64,000 nucleotides of DNA from Paludibacteraceae bacterium (GTDB lineage Bacteria; Bacteroidota; Bacteroidia; Bacteroidales; Paludibacteraceae): positions 309,098-373,097 of the forward strand of contig JAEERP010000004.1 of NCBI GenBank assembly GCA_016285885.1, read 5' to 3'. Numbering within the stretch: position 1 is the first letter of the stretch; every line of letters starts with the position of its first letter. The position numbers and the translations under genes were made by a program. The notes under the pieces are model-generated. The model was not told the DNA's origin. It did no database searches and was given only the letters and a program-made list of their open reading frames with translations. Positions 52,217-62,352 of the stretch are shown piece by piece.

Positions 52217-55200
52217 ATGGAACGTAGACTTTCTATATTGTTAATTAGAGTGTTACTCGTGTTAGGCTATTTGTCTGGCGGTTTTCTGAGTGCTTATGCG
52301 CAGGGCAAGCCTACCCTTACGTATAAGGGTGATAAGGTTGAGGCAAAATGGCAGTCCGTCAGTGGCGTTGTTGGTTACCAGCTGGAATGGACCCATGTGA
52401 ATTCTTATGGCGGTTCTTTGCCTGTCGATTTCAAGAATGGTTCGACGCGTATCGAAACGACTGGCACGTCGTATGACATTCCTGTCATTTATGAGAATGG
52501 TTATCTTCATGTCCGTGTTAGAACAATCTCTAAATCGACGTCTGGACGAATTATCGCCGGTAACTGGTCTGCGTCTTCTCAAACACAGGTCGCATCGAAT
52601 GATAAAGACAAAATGAATTGGCAGGCGATGGTGGACTTTAGTGAGGAGGGTAAAAACAAGGAGGTGATGACCTACTATGATGGTACCATGCGCGCCCGCC
52701 AAATGGTCACACGCAACAGCGAAAATAAAGATATCCTCGTTGGTGAGACCTATTACGACCATCAGGGACGTGCGGCGGTGCAATCTTTGCCTGCCCCTAC
52801 CTTGCAGAGTAATGATTCCATCAGTTATCACGATGCTTTTAATGTGTATGACAATGAAAACGAGGGTGTTATCCCTTATGACAGGAGAGCGTTTGATGTA
52901 AGTGGGGATGTCCCATGTGACGTGGCTGCGAAACCTATGTTGCCTTCTAGCGGAAGTTCTCTCTATTACTCGCCAAGTAATACTGATAAGAGCGGTTATC
53001 ATGCTTATATCCCTGATGCCGAAGGCTATCCTTTTTCCCAAACGGAGTATACCCCAGATAATACGGGTCGTATCCGCCGTCAGGGTAATGTGGGTCCACA
53101 ATACCAATTGGGCGCTGATACTGATTCCACTCATTTCACTTCGTACTATTATGGAAAACCTACGCAGGAGGATTTGTGGAAATTGTTTGGTTCTCAATGT
53201 GGTGACTTTTCCCACTACCAGAAGAATATGACGATCGACCCGAATGGTTCTATCACTGTCACTTACGTGGATATGCATGGCAGGACCATCGCTACTGCGT
53301 TGGCTGGCGATAATGCTAAATCCTTGGAAAAGATAAATTCTCCCGGCACTAATAAACCTATGATTGTGAATCTGTTGGATCGAAAAGATACACCAAAGGA
53401 GGGGGAGACTGTCTCTGTCTTATCTACTCCGTTCCTGGTCTCTAGCCCGGGCACATATAATTTTACTTATGGCGATACGCTGAAAAACTTTCGTATCGGA
53501 AATGTATGCTTGGATTGTAAATATTTGTTGAAGATTAGTGTTGTGGATGAGTGTGGGAATGAAATGCCGTTAGTTGTGGGCACTGATACTTTCTCTTGTA
53601 TCACGGATACCTTGATGCTTGATGCGAATAGCTCAAGTGATTGCGACGCAAAGATTGAAATTCCTCGAGAATATAAGTTCTTTACAAAATTGTATATTGG
53701 CAAGTATCAGATAACGAGAACACTTGAGGTGGATGCGAAATCACAGTTGGAGCGAGTTGAGAAGGTCGTTGAGGAATCCGTCACATCTTTAAGTGAGATT
53801 ATTGAGGGGAAGAAGGAGAAGGTGGATATCTATGACGAGTGTTATGTGAAAAGTTGCAGTTCTACATGCGCACAGGGAAACGAAGACTACGATGCTTATC
53901 TGGAGTGTATGGCTTCATGCGAGAGCCGGATGGATACGAACACCAGTTGTGTGATGCTTAGGGATATTATGGTTGCAGACTTTGTGCCTGGCGAGTGGAA
54001 AGATGACAGAAATTCTTTGAAGGGCGAAACGGAAGAGGACAGTGTAAGAAATAAAAATCAGGTGGATGGCGGACAATATGCTGCCTATGAAATCAAAAAT
54101 GGGGAGTATGTCGGGAGGCCTTACACTATATTTGATACAATAGTATCGAAAGATAATTTCAAAACGATAAGAGAAAATGAGGCTTTCTTGAAAGTTGTGG
54201 ATGAAAGTGGAGTGTCGAGAGACTCTGTGAAGACTGTTGCTAGTTTCGTGAGAAATTTCAGATCGGTATGGGCGGATTCTTTGGCTAAGTACTATCACCC
54301 TGAATGGGCAAAAGACAGGGATTGCAAAGAGGAGAGAGAGATGTTGCATTATCAGCGCAAGATGTTCCTTGTGGAGACCTATGATCAAGCCGTCGAGGCG
54401 GGAATGTTTAATCCGTTGGATGATAATAACTCTAAGAGGGATGAGTTCGTGTATTCCAAAACAGGTTTAAAAAATGCCTTAGTGGCTAAAATGAACGATT
54501 TCCAAGGTGAAGGTTCTCAGAAGTTGTCCATGAAGGAGTCCGCATTCATTTCGGCGATTGCGAGCAGTTATGATTCCACAAGATTTGAGAATGAGATTAA
54601 GCCTTTGCTGAAAGACGCTAATTTTGTTTGGCCAACGCATGCTTATGGCAACGATGGCTGCCTTCTTGACGTTAACGGAGTTGAGGTGAACTGGGATAAG
54701 GTTTGGTATACATTCCGTTCCATGTACCTTAACCAGCGACGTATTTCGTATGAGGAAAATAAGGCTAATGTTCCTATTAAAGATCTCTTGCTGGATAAAA
54801 AAACTTTGGAGGAAGCAGGCATGACCGCCAGATTTACGGACTATGCACAGGTAGATGGAGACAAGGATGTGTATAAAGATGAGAATAAGCAAAAGGAAAC
54901 GTCGGAGAAAGCGGTGACGTTGCATTGGCTCTACAGTTTGAATCAGGCGAAAGCGCATGCCGAGAATGTCCTCAGCGACATAGAGGGGTGTCTTAATTCG
55001 TTCAAATTCGATGAGAACGGCAGGAAGGATAGTATGAAAACTGTCAAAAAAGAATTGGTGAATATCCTCGCTTATTCCTCGTATAGGAACGGGTCTGTAC
55101 AAGGATATAGTTCCATCCCGCCGGAGTTGGCAGTGTACCAAAGTTCAACTGATCCTGATAGTATGGAGCATTATCAGCCAAGATTTTATAGCATAGAAAG

Positions 55201-58200
55201 CTTGTTGTCTCACTATTTTGAGATTAATGATTCTTGTAATGTCGATTTGCTTACAGGTCTCCTTCCATACGGAGAGTTGGACCCGGATTCCGAAATCAAG
55301 CCTTTGGATGCTTGTGGTTGTGAGTTGATTATTCAGATGGCCGACAGTTTCAAGAACGAAATGAAGCGACCGAATAGGATCTATAAACCTAGGGTCTATT
55401 TTAACGATGATACGACGGGAGTCTCTTTGCACGATTTCAATGCGATGTTGTGCTTGTGTAAAACGGTGAAGGAGATTTACAATGACGAGTGGACTCAAGA
55501 GGCTCAGGATAGTTTGGCGCATTCTGGTTATTCTATCCCTGCCGCGATCGCTTGTGATGAATGTGCGTCATGTGACACGGTTGCGCGTTTGATGTCCGAG
55601 TATCAGTTGTTCGTTGATAAATACCATCCTCAGGATAATAAAAATGTGATGAGTCATATTGCCTATTCTCTTATTGAAGGTAACATGAGAAGGTCCATGG
55701 TCAATTATCTGAATCGTGTTTTGCATGTGACGAAGTCGTTTAACGAGTATCGTGAATTTGCGAAAAAATGCTATCGCGTGTATGACGGAGAAACAATCTC
55801 GGAGTGTGAGTTGACTTATGAAGCCAATCAACTGGTTAGCACCCTCAACGATTTGTTGCGTACGCATAGCCTGAAGGGAGTGATAAACGATTCACGATTC
55901 TATAAGGAAGTTTATGATCTCTTGAGTGTGATGGGTACGACTGGAGGCGGGTCCGGATCTGGATCAGGATCGTCGATCGTAGAGCAAGGATATGTTCCTT
56001 ATGGACATAACGCCACCAGGAAGGAGACGAGTGTCTCTACGGTTAAGGAGTGTACGGGTGAGTGTGCGACGGTTACATTTACCAATAGTTCGGAAAATAC
56101 ATTCGAGATCTGGGTTGAAGATGGACAACATCCAACATCGAGGTTGGTGCTCGAGGGAGGAGATGGTTTAGATCTAGGAGATGTTCAAATGGTGGATGGC
56201 TGTTTTTGTGAGTGTGATCCCGTCTCATCTCGTATTGGTCTTATTGTCCAGGTTCCCCGTGGGGGGAAATTGGTGACAGATACGCTCTTCATTACTTATT
56301 CGGATTGGAACCTCTCGATATGCAAAACATACAATTCGGGAGCGGAGCTGCAAACCTGTCAATCGAAGAAGCGTGATGTTGTCAATTTCACGGATGAGTG
56401 TGTAAAGGATAAGTTAAGAAGTATTTTCTATGAGTCGGAGGCAGAGTTTGAGCAACAAACTGATACAATTCGTTCCAGGGTTACTCGTGAATATCTCTCT
56501 AAGTGTTATGGCGGATTAACCTCTGAGAAATTTGATATGGCCTATACGGAACGTGAGCTTCACTATACGTTGTACTACTATGACCAGGCGGGTAATTTGG
56601 TCCGCACCGTTCCTCCTGCTGGCGTGGAGTTCGTTAAAGTGGACGCAAATCGCAAAGCGCTTGAGAATGATTTGAAGAACGGCACCCAGAGTGTCTTCAC
56701 CAAACATCGCTTGGAGACTCGATATGTATATAATAGCCTCAATCAGTTGGTTTACCAATATATGCCTGACCATGAGGGATTTGATTATGTCTATTCTCCA
56801 AAAAATCAGTTTGATTACATGGATGACAAGCAGGTGAAAAGTGTTGCGTTCGACAATACGGGTGTAGGATTCTCCGCTGTTTATGACCCTGCCGAAAAAA
56901 CTTCTAGTTTATATGCATCCGACAAAAACGGGGAAAACTGGAAGGAAGTTTCTTATTCGGAAAGCAGAAACCTCGTTGATGTGAAAACATTCCCTTCGGG
57001 GATTACGCTTGCGGGCGGAAAGAGTGGTGCTCTCCTGAAAAAGACGGCTGGATCTGACCGCTGGATCGTTGACCCCGCGAATGTTACCAATAACGTTGAC
57101 ATCGTGAGTGTCGTGGGTGTTAATGCCCCGATTATATATACGGAGAAAGGTGATGCGTTTGTTATGAATGTGCAAAACGGCAGTTGGAGTAATACTGAGA
57201 AAGTGTCTAATGCTAACATCCGTGATGTGGATATGAGTAGTAAACGTGCAGTGGCTGTAAGTGGTTCTTCTATCTACGTCTCCGGTGTGAGTGGCGGGAA
57301 ACCTTCCTCTTGGAGACAACTGAACGCTTCTGAAATCGAATTGGGTAAGATTCATTCGATTGCGATGGATGGATCCGTAGGATACGCGAATGGTGATAAT
57401 GGTTTGCTGTTGAAGAGTGTCAACGGTGGGGCGACCTGGCGTATTATTCCTTCAGACCAGAAGACCGCCTTTGCTGAGATGTGTGTGGTGGGCTCTGAAA
57501 AACAATTGTATGCGTTGAAATCCAATGGGGACTTGATGAAATATGAATCGAATGGTACTTTCTTTAAAATTGCCTCTAATGTCGCGCATATCTCTGGTGG
57601 TGATAATCTTTACTGTGCCGTCAAAAAGAATAACGATCTAAAATTCTTTGTGATTAGCTCATCTGTTAGAAATTTTGGTGATCTTCTTTCTGTCTCTGGT
57701 GTGAATGGTTTTGCATTCCTTCGGGATGCTGGCTCGAACTTCCTCTATTATACGAACACTGCGGGAGATTTGTACAGAGTTGATGTAGGGTCTAGTACTT
57801 CTGGTCACCAAATTTTTCAACCTCAGAAGATTACTGCCGTCTCAAAGGTGAAGAGTATCGTGGCGTCGAATGGAAAACTTTATGTGAATGCGAATGGAGT
57901 CCTCTCTTGCTACAATGGACAAGGAAACTCCTTGACTCTCTCTGCCGGTTCGAATGGTGTATGGAGCGTTAATGAGAATGGCAGGTATGTCTATGCGGAC
58001 AAAAACCAATTGATGTATGCCGATAATGTGGGAGGCTCTCAGGTGGCGAATGTCACATTGGGTAATTTCAATGCTGTTAGCGTGATGGATAATGGTGAGG
58101 CTGCTTATGTGGTCGGAGATAATGGCATTGTACTCTATTCGTCTAGTTCTTCGCAGAATTTCAAACTCATCCCTGCGGTTACGAGTGAGAATTTGTTGAG

Positions 58201-58525
58201 CGTGGATTGTAATAAGGTGGGTAACACCGTTAAGGCCTTCATCGGCGGAGCTAATGGAACATTGCTCTCTTCCATAAATGGACAGGTCAGTGAATACGCT
58301 GTCACTGGTAACCCTGGTAGGGATATTACTTCTGTCCGTCTGTTTAACGATGGTACGATGTTCTTGGGAACGCAGAGTGGATCTGTCGCATGGGTGCGTA
58401 CCCAGGATAATGAGAATAAAGGTTGGAATGATGTCTCCTTTGGGGTGAATGCCATTGATTGTTCATCTGGCAAGGTTTGGCTAGTCGGTGAACATGGTCA
58501 GGTTATAGAGTCTGAGTATAAATAG
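52217..58525 (+). CDS. RHS-type scaffold protein with N-terminal fibronectin III and C-terminal beta-propeller
   Basis: 2102 residues. Signal peptide (LLVLGYLSGGFLSAYAQ), fibronectin III-like domain (about 30-125: VGYQLEWTHVN, YLHVRVRTIS), then the DUF6443-like start of Bacteroidetes RHS proteins (VGETYYDHQGRAAVQSLPAP, GPQYQLGADTDSTHFTSYYYG seen in part). A cysteine-rich stretch is near residue 545, a GSGSGSGSS linker near 1245, YD-type segments near 1450 (YYYDQAGNLVRTVPPAGVEF). From about 1535 to the end there are repeated propeller blades (KSGALLKKT, NGLLLKSVNGGATW, DNGIVLYSSSS). It stops without the RHS core; the next gene starts with the same kind of blades and carries core and toxin. Confidence 0.82.
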   Translation: MERRLSILLIRVLLVLGYLSGGFLSAYAQGKPTLTYKGDKVEAKWQSVSGVVGYQLEWTHVNSYGGSLPVDFKNGSTRIETTGTSYDIPVIYENGYLHVRVRTISKSTSGRIIAGNWSASSQTQVASNDKDKMNWQAMVDFSEEGKNKEVMTYYDGTMRARQMVTRNSENKDILVGETYYDHQGRAAVQSLPAPTLQSNDSISYHDAFNVYDNENEGVIPYDRRAFDVSGDVPCDVAAKPMLPSSGSSLYYSPSNTDKSGYHAYIPDAEGYPFSQTEYTPDNTGRIRRQGNVGPQYQLGADTDSTHFTSYYYGKPTQEDLWKLFGSQCGDFSHYQKNMTIDPNGSITVTYVDMHGRTIATALAGDNAKSLEKINSPGTNKPMIVNLLDRKDTPKEGETVSVLSTPFLVSSPGTYNFTYGDTLKNFRIGNVCLDCKYLLKISVVDECGNEMPLVVGTDTFSCITDTLMLDANSSSDCDAKIEIPREYKFFTKLYIGKYQITRTLEVDAKSQLERVEKVVEESVTSLSEIIEGKKEKVDIYDECYVKSCSSTCAQGNEDYDAYLECMASCESRMDTNTSCVMLRDIMVADFVPGEWKDDRNSLKGETEEDSVRNKNQVDGGQYAAYEIKNGEYVGRPYTIFDTIVSKDNFKTIRENEAFLKVVDESGVSRDSVKTVASFVRNFRSVWADSLAKYYHPEWAKDRDCKEEREMLHYQRKMFLVETYDQAVEAGMFNPLDDNNSKRDEFVYSKTGLKNALVAKMNDFQGEGSQKLSMKESAFISAIASSYDSTRFENEIKPLLKDANFVWPTHAYGNDGCLLDVNGVEVNWDKVWYTFRSMYLNQRRISYEENKANVPIKDLLLDKKTLEEAGMTARFTDYAQVDGDKDVYKDENKQKETSEKAVTLHWLYSLNQAKAHAENVLSDIEGCLNSFKFDENGRKDSMKTVKKELVNILAYSSYRNGSVQGYSSIPPELAVYQSSTDPDSMEHYQPRFYSIESLLSHYFEINDSCNVDLLTGLLPYGELDPDSEIKPLDACGCELIIQMADSFKNEMKRPNRIYKPRVYFNDDTTGVSLHDFNAMLCLCKTVKEIYNDEWTQEAQDSLAHSGYSIPAAIACDECASCDTVARLMSEYQLFVDKYHPQDNKNVMSHIAYSLIEGNMRRSMVNYLNRVLHVTKSFNEYREFAKKCYRVYDGETISECELTYEANQLVSTLNDLLRTHSLKGVINDSRFYKEVYDLLSVMGTTGGGSGSGSGSSIVEQGYVPYGHNATRKETSVSTVKECTGECATVTFTNSSENTFEIWVEDGQHPTSRLVLEGGDGLDLGDVQMVDGCFCECDPVSSRIGLIVQVPRGGKLVTDTLFITYSDWNLSICKTYNSGAELQTCQSKKRDVVNFTDECVKDKLRSIFYESEAEFEQQTDTIRSRVTREYLSKCYGGLTSEKFDMAYTERELHYTLYYYDQAGNLVRTVPPAGVEFVKVDANRKALENDLKNGTQSVFTKHRLETRYVYNSLNQLVYQYMPDHEGFDYVYSPKNQFDYMDDKQVKSVAFDNTGVGFSAVYDPAEKTSSLYASDKNGENWKEVSYSESRNLVDVKTFPSGITLAGGKSGALLKKTAGSDRWIVDPANVTNNVDIVSVVGVNAPIIYTEKGDAFVMNVQNGSWSNTEKVSNANIRDVDMSSKRAVAVSGSSIYVSGVSGGKPSSWRQLNASEIELGKIHSIAMDGSVGYANGDNGLLLKSVNGGATWRIIPSDQKTAFAEMCVVGSEKQLYALKSNGDLMKYESNGTFFKIASNVAHISGGDNLYCAVKKNNDLKFFVISSSVRNFGDLLSVSGVNGFAFLRDAGSNFLYYTNTAGDLYRVDVGSSTSGHQIFQPQKITAVSKVKSIVASNGKLYVNANGVLSCYNGQGNSLTLSAGSNGVWSVNENGRYVYADKNQLMYADNVGGSQVANVTLGNFNAVSVMDNGEAAYVVGDNGIVLYSSSSSQNFKLIPAVTSENLLSVDCNKVGNTVKAFIGGANGTLLSSINGQVSEYAVTGNPGRDITSVRLFNDGTMFLGTQSGSVAWVRTQDNENKGWNDVSFGVNAIDCSSGKVWLVGEHGQVIESEYK

Positions 58526-58557
58526 TGATGAGTTAATGAAATAAATTATATATTTGT

Positions 58558-61500
58558 ATGGGAAAATTCAAGTTGTATTCCATGTTTAGGAAGCCTCTTT
58601 ATACGATACTAATAGTGTTAATGTACCTCCAGACGGCGATAGCCGGCAACTGGTTGACGAACAATGCGGTGTCGGAGGTGACGTTCGGCGAGGTGGCCAC
58701 GATTGTGTCCCGCGGAGGGTCGGGCTATTGTCTGGTGCAGAAAGAGGGCTCCATCTTTTGGAGCGACAACGGTAACACGTGGACCCAGGGCGAAAGCTAT
58801 TCGGGCAGTAACCTGGTTATGCGTTGCGCACATTTCCATGACGGGAAAAACGGAGTCGTCGCGGGGGACAATATCCTCGAATACACGACGGACGGCGGTG
58901 AAACCTGGAGCGAGAAGAGCGTCGGTTTCAACGTGCGTGGCGTCTGCATGACCTCCTCCCACACGGCTATCCTCGTGGGCGATGGGGGTAATATCGCCCG
59001 CTACACCTTCGGACAGTCATCCGCCCCAACCATACTCTACACCGCGACACAAACGCTGAACTCTGTCAGCTTCTATGATGGTGTTGGCTATGCGTGCGGC
59101 GACAAGGGCGTGCTGCTGAAGTATGAGGGGAACACGTGGAAGGAACTGACCCCTGAGGTCAATAAGAATTGGGTGTCTGTCACGGACCCGACAGGTTCGG
59201 GGAAGACGGCCCGCCTGAACAACATAAGCGCGGTGGACGCCCGCACGGCCTACGCGTGCGGAGACGGTGGCGTGCTGCTGAAGACGGTGGACGGCGGAAT
59301 GACATGGAGCCGCCGCAACACGGAGAGCACGCAGGACCTCACCGCGATGACGTTCAATCCGGATGGGAAACTGAGCGTCAGCGGGGGAAAGAGCCATCTC
59401 TCCATCGACGGACAGACGGACAAGCACTCCGTGAAGATGTACTACGACAGGCTCGGCAGGGTCGTCGCCTCACAGAACAGCAAACAGCGCGCGATGAGTC
59501 CGCAACGTTTCTCCTATACGGTGTACGACGCTTTGGGACGCAACGTGGAGGCGGGCGAGCTGGTGAGCGACGCGGAGCCGACCGACGATATGATCAACGC
59601 CACGGGCGCCAGCCGGTTCCCTGACAACTGGAGCGCGGACCGCTTCCAGGTGACCCGCTCGATCTATGACGAACCGATCTACTTGGATAACGACAACAAC
59701 GCGATATACAAGGCGTTCGGGGGCAAACAGCAACATCTGCGCAACCGCATCGCCACGACCCTCTACCAGGAGAAGTACAATAGCGATCCGACGAAATACG
59801 ACCACGCGACGCACTACAGCTACGACATCCACGGGAACGTGGCCACGCTGGTGCAAGACCTGCCGGAACTGGAGTCCATCGGGCAACGGTTCAAACGGGT
59901 GGACTACGAGTACGGCATCGTGAGCGGGAAGGTGACCTGCATGGACTACCAGAGGGGCAGCCCCGACGGCTACTCCCTGCTCTACAATTACGACGGTGAG
60001 AACCGCGTGACGAGTGTCTCCGCCAAGTACCATGGGGACAACACGGAGCATGAACTCGCCCGCTATGAGTACTACCGCCACGGACCATTGGCGCGCATGG
60101 TGCTGGGCAACACGCTGCAGGGCGTAGACTACGCCTACACGCTGCAGGGTTGGACCAAGGGCGTGAACGCTGACGGCGTAGGCCGGGACATGGGCGGCGA
60201 CGGGCAGAACGGAATCAAGAAGGACGTCTACGGCTACACGCTGCAGTACAACGAGGAGGACTACCAACCGATTGGACAGAACGCGTCATTCTGCCAGTCC
60301 GTGACGTCGAACAACTTGGGGGGAAGGGCCCTGTACAACGGTAACATAGTGAGGATGTCCACGTATCTCGCCAATGTCTCCGGCCAGACCTTCGGCACGC
60401 AGACACGCGGCTTCGTCTATGACGAACTGAACCGTCTGACGAGTTCGCAGGTTGACGGGAGCGCCAACTACCAGACCTCCTACACCTACGATGCGAACGG
60501 CAACATCACCAATTTGACCCGTAACGACCAGTCGGGTGTGGCGATGGACAACCTGACGTACCGCTACGCCACGGATGGGAGTGGCAAAATCCTCAACAAT
60601 AGGTTGTTGCACGTGAACGATGATGTACAGAACAGCGCAAATCCATCGGACATCGAGAATCAGGGAGATAACTACGCCCAGTATGATCCGAACCGCCACA
60701 ACTACGCCTACGACAAGATGGGTAACCTCATCAAGGACCAGTCGGAGGAGATCGCCGAGATCACGTGGAACACTGCGGGAAAGGTGACGAAAGTGAGCCG
60801 CATCGATGGCAGTGGCAAACCCGACCTCCAGTTCGACTACGACGCTAAGGGCCAGCGCATCGCCAAGAAGGTCACCAACAAGAACGTGACCACGGGTGAC
60901 AAAGTCGTGACGACCTACTACGTGCGTGACCCGCAAGGCAACGTGCTGGCGGTTTATGAGAAGAGGGAGGACGCCACGGGCGCTGGAGAATTCCTGCTGA
61001 AGGAGCGCCACTTGTACGGAATCAGCCGTTTGGGCATGGTTTCACAGAACGTCTCCTTGGCGCAGTTCAATACGTCGACAGCGAATCAGACACAAAATTC
61101 GACCACCCCTCTGCTCGGCGATACCCATTATGAACTGACCAACCACCTCGGCAACGTGATGGCGGTGATCACCGACGAAGTGACCGCCGATAGTACGCCA
61201 ATGATAGCGAACCTTTCGGACTACTATCCGTTCGGTATGGAAATGGGAGGAAGGAAGTTTGTGAGGAATGGAGTTTATAGGTATGGATTTACTGGACAGG
61301 AGAAGATGGCGGAGCTAGATGATTCTCATACAACAGCTTTATTCTGGGAATATGACGGACGACTATGCAGAAGATGGAATGTCGATCCAAAGTACTCTGA
61401 AATTCCATCATGGTCATCCTATGTTATATCGGGAGATAATACGCTGATAAACGTAGATAAACAGGGGGACGTTTGGGATGTAGTTGCAGATGTTGCATTT

Positions 61501-62088
61501 GTTTTGTATGATATTGGAGAAATCGCATATAATGCTGTTAAAGGCAATGATAATACGACTTCTTATATGGCGTTGACTGCAGATGCTGCATCCATTTTTA
61601 TCCCTTGTGTTACGGGGTCTGGAATAGCCGTCAGATTAGAATCTAAAGCTGCTGGCCTTATTGCAAAATCATCTAAGCTTTTGGGGAAATGGGAGCCACA
61701 AATTCAGCGTTTTGGTAAGGAGGCAGCTGCCAAATATCAAGCCCAAATAGCAAAAACAAGTTATGAATTGGTTGATGCTACTAAGAAAACATATAAGATA
61801 GACGAGTATGTGGTAAATGGAAGACGTTTTGATGGAATGGTAGATGGTGTTCTTGTAGAGGCAAAGCATGGATATGGGAATTTCGTAAATAAAGAAGGTA
61901 CGGGATTCCAAAAATGGTGGAAAAAAGGTGAAGATGCCCTGATAAAGGAAGCAAAAGGTCAAATTGAAGCGGCGGAGGGGACTCCAATAAAATGGTTCTT
62001 TAGTGATGAAAAAGTTGCGAATGTTACGAAAAAAATATTTGAAAAAGAAAAAATAAACATTGAGGTTGTTTTTCAAAAATTAGAATGA
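58558..62088 (+). CDS. RHS tip protein: beta-propeller, YD repeats, RHS core and Tox-REase-5-like nuclease
   Basis: 1176 residues. Signal peptide (PLYTILIVLMYLQTAIA); propeller blades to about residue 285 (YACGDKGVLLKYEGNTWKEL, TVDGGMTWS). YD repeats from about 296 (YDRLGRVVASQ, YDIHGNVATLV, YDANGNITNL, YDAKGQRIAKK). The RHS core is at about 865-965 (NHLGNVMAVITDE, DYYPFGMEMGGR, YGFTGQEKMAE, WNVDPKYSEIPSWSSY). The C-terminal 90 residues (RRFDGMVDGVLVEAKHGYGNF, QKWWKKGEDAL, PIKWFFSDEKV) fit the Tox-REase-5 nuclease fold, with D..E-x-K visible. Codon use turns AT-rich at about base 61250, marking the toxin cassette. The likely immunity gene follows. Confidence 0.87.
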   Translation: MGKFKLYSMFRKPLYTILIVLMYLQTAIAGNWLTNNAVSEVTFGEVATIVSRGGSGYCLVQKEGSIFWSDNGNTWTQGESYSGSNLVMRCAHFHDGKNGVVAGDNILEYTTDGGETWSEKSVGFNVRGVCMTSSHTAILVGDGGNIARYTFGQSSAPTILYTATQTLNSVSFYDGVGYACGDKGVLLKYEGNTWKELTPEVNKNWVSVTDPTGSGKTARLNNISAVDARTAYACGDGGVLLKTVDGGMTWSRRNTESTQDLTAMTFNPDGKLSVSGGKSHLSIDGQTDKHSVKMYYDRLGRVVASQNSKQRAMSPQRFSYTVYDALGRNVEAGELVSDAEPTDDMINATGASRFPDNWSADRFQVTRSIYDEPIYLDNDNNAIYKAFGGKQQHLRNRIATTLYQEKYNSDPTKYDHATHYSYDIHGNVATLVQDLPELESIGQRFKRVDYEYGIVSGKVTCMDYQRGSPDGYSLLYNYDGENRVTSVSAKYHGDNTEHELARYEYYRHGPLARMVLGNTLQGVDYAYTLQGWTKGVNADGVGRDMGGDGQNGIKKDVYGYTLQYNEEDYQPIGQNASFCQSVTSNNLGGRALYNGNIVRMSTYLANVSGQTFGTQTRGFVYDELNRLTSSQVDGSANYQTSYTYDANGNITNLTRNDQSGVAMDNLTYRYATDGSGKILNNRLLHVNDDVQNSANPSDIENQGDNYAQYDPNRHNYAYDKMGNLIKDQSEEIAEITWNTAGKVTKVSRIDGSGKPDLQFDYDAKGQRIAKKVTNKNVTTGDKVVTTYYVRDPQGNVLAVYEKREDATGAGEFLLKERHLYGISRLGMVSQNVSLAQFNTSTANQTQNSTTPLLGDTHYELTNHLGNVMAVITDEVTADSTPMIANLSDYYPFGMEMGGRKFVRNGVYRYGFTGQEKMAELDDSHTTALFWEYDGRLCRRWNVDPKYSEIPSWSSYVISGDNTLINVDKQGDVWDVVADVAFVLYDIGEIAYNAVKGNDNTTSYMALTADAASIFIPCVTGSGIAVRLESKAAGLIAKSSKLLGKWEPQIQRFGKEAAAKYQAQIAKTSYELVDATKKTYKIDEYVVNGRRFDGMVDGVLVEAKHGYGNFVNKEGTGFQKWWKKGEDALIKEAKGQIEAAEGTPIKWFFSDEKVANVTKKIFEKEKINIEVVFQKLE
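58573..59272 (+). repeat. Long direct repeat, copy 1 (start of tip gene)
   Basis: The first about 700 bp of the tip gene are nearly identical to 63304-64000. Differences cluster in the signal peptide and around 59017-59052; from there to the end of the comparable sequence the copies are almost identical. Confidence 0.93.
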
Positions 62089-62352
62089 TAAAATAAAACC
62101 ATGTCTAGTCAAAAGAAAAATATTCTGTTTTTGCATACGAAAACATTCAAAACGGAAGGTCCTTGCCAATTGCGAAATGGGGATAAATAACGTAATAATT
62201 AGTGATTAGGCTTGGATTTAGATTGAATTTGTTGTAATATTACAACATTGTTTCTGGGACATCTTAGTGAATCGAGGATGTCCCAGAAATAGTGTCGCAG
62301 AACTAAATTAAGGTTTGACACAGTCCAAATCACGTAACCAAATGACGGAAAT
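62089..62352. other. Intergenic region between toxin and immunity gene with two palindromes
   Basis: 264 bp, AT-rich. A 29-codon frame at 62101-62190 is probably chance. A perfect 16-bp palindrome GTTGTAATATTACAAC spans 62231-62246. A perfect 13-bp stem, TTTCTGGGACATC (62251-62263) with its complement at 62277-62289, follows directly. The stem has no T-run on either strand. Confidence 0.7.
62251..62289. repeat. Perfect 13-bp inverted repeat
   Basis: TTTCTGGGACATC and GATGTCCCAGAAA around a 13-base loop, next to a 16-bp palindrome at 62231-62246. Could be a factor-dependent terminator, a regulatory site, or a cassette-boundary element. Confidence 0.7.

Noticed and set aside
52262-53278. 338-codon open frame on the minus strand opposite the RHS scaffold
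   Set aside because: Antisense shadow rich in Ile, Arg and Thr caused by codon bias of the real gene; no motif or start signal.
59470-60267. 265-codon minus-strand open frame opposite the tip gene
   Set aside because: Valine-rich shadow of the GC-rich YD-repeat region.
62101-62190. 29-codon open frame between toxin and immunity gene
   Set aside because: AT-rich, no promoter box, no resemblance to a known peptide; expected by chance.
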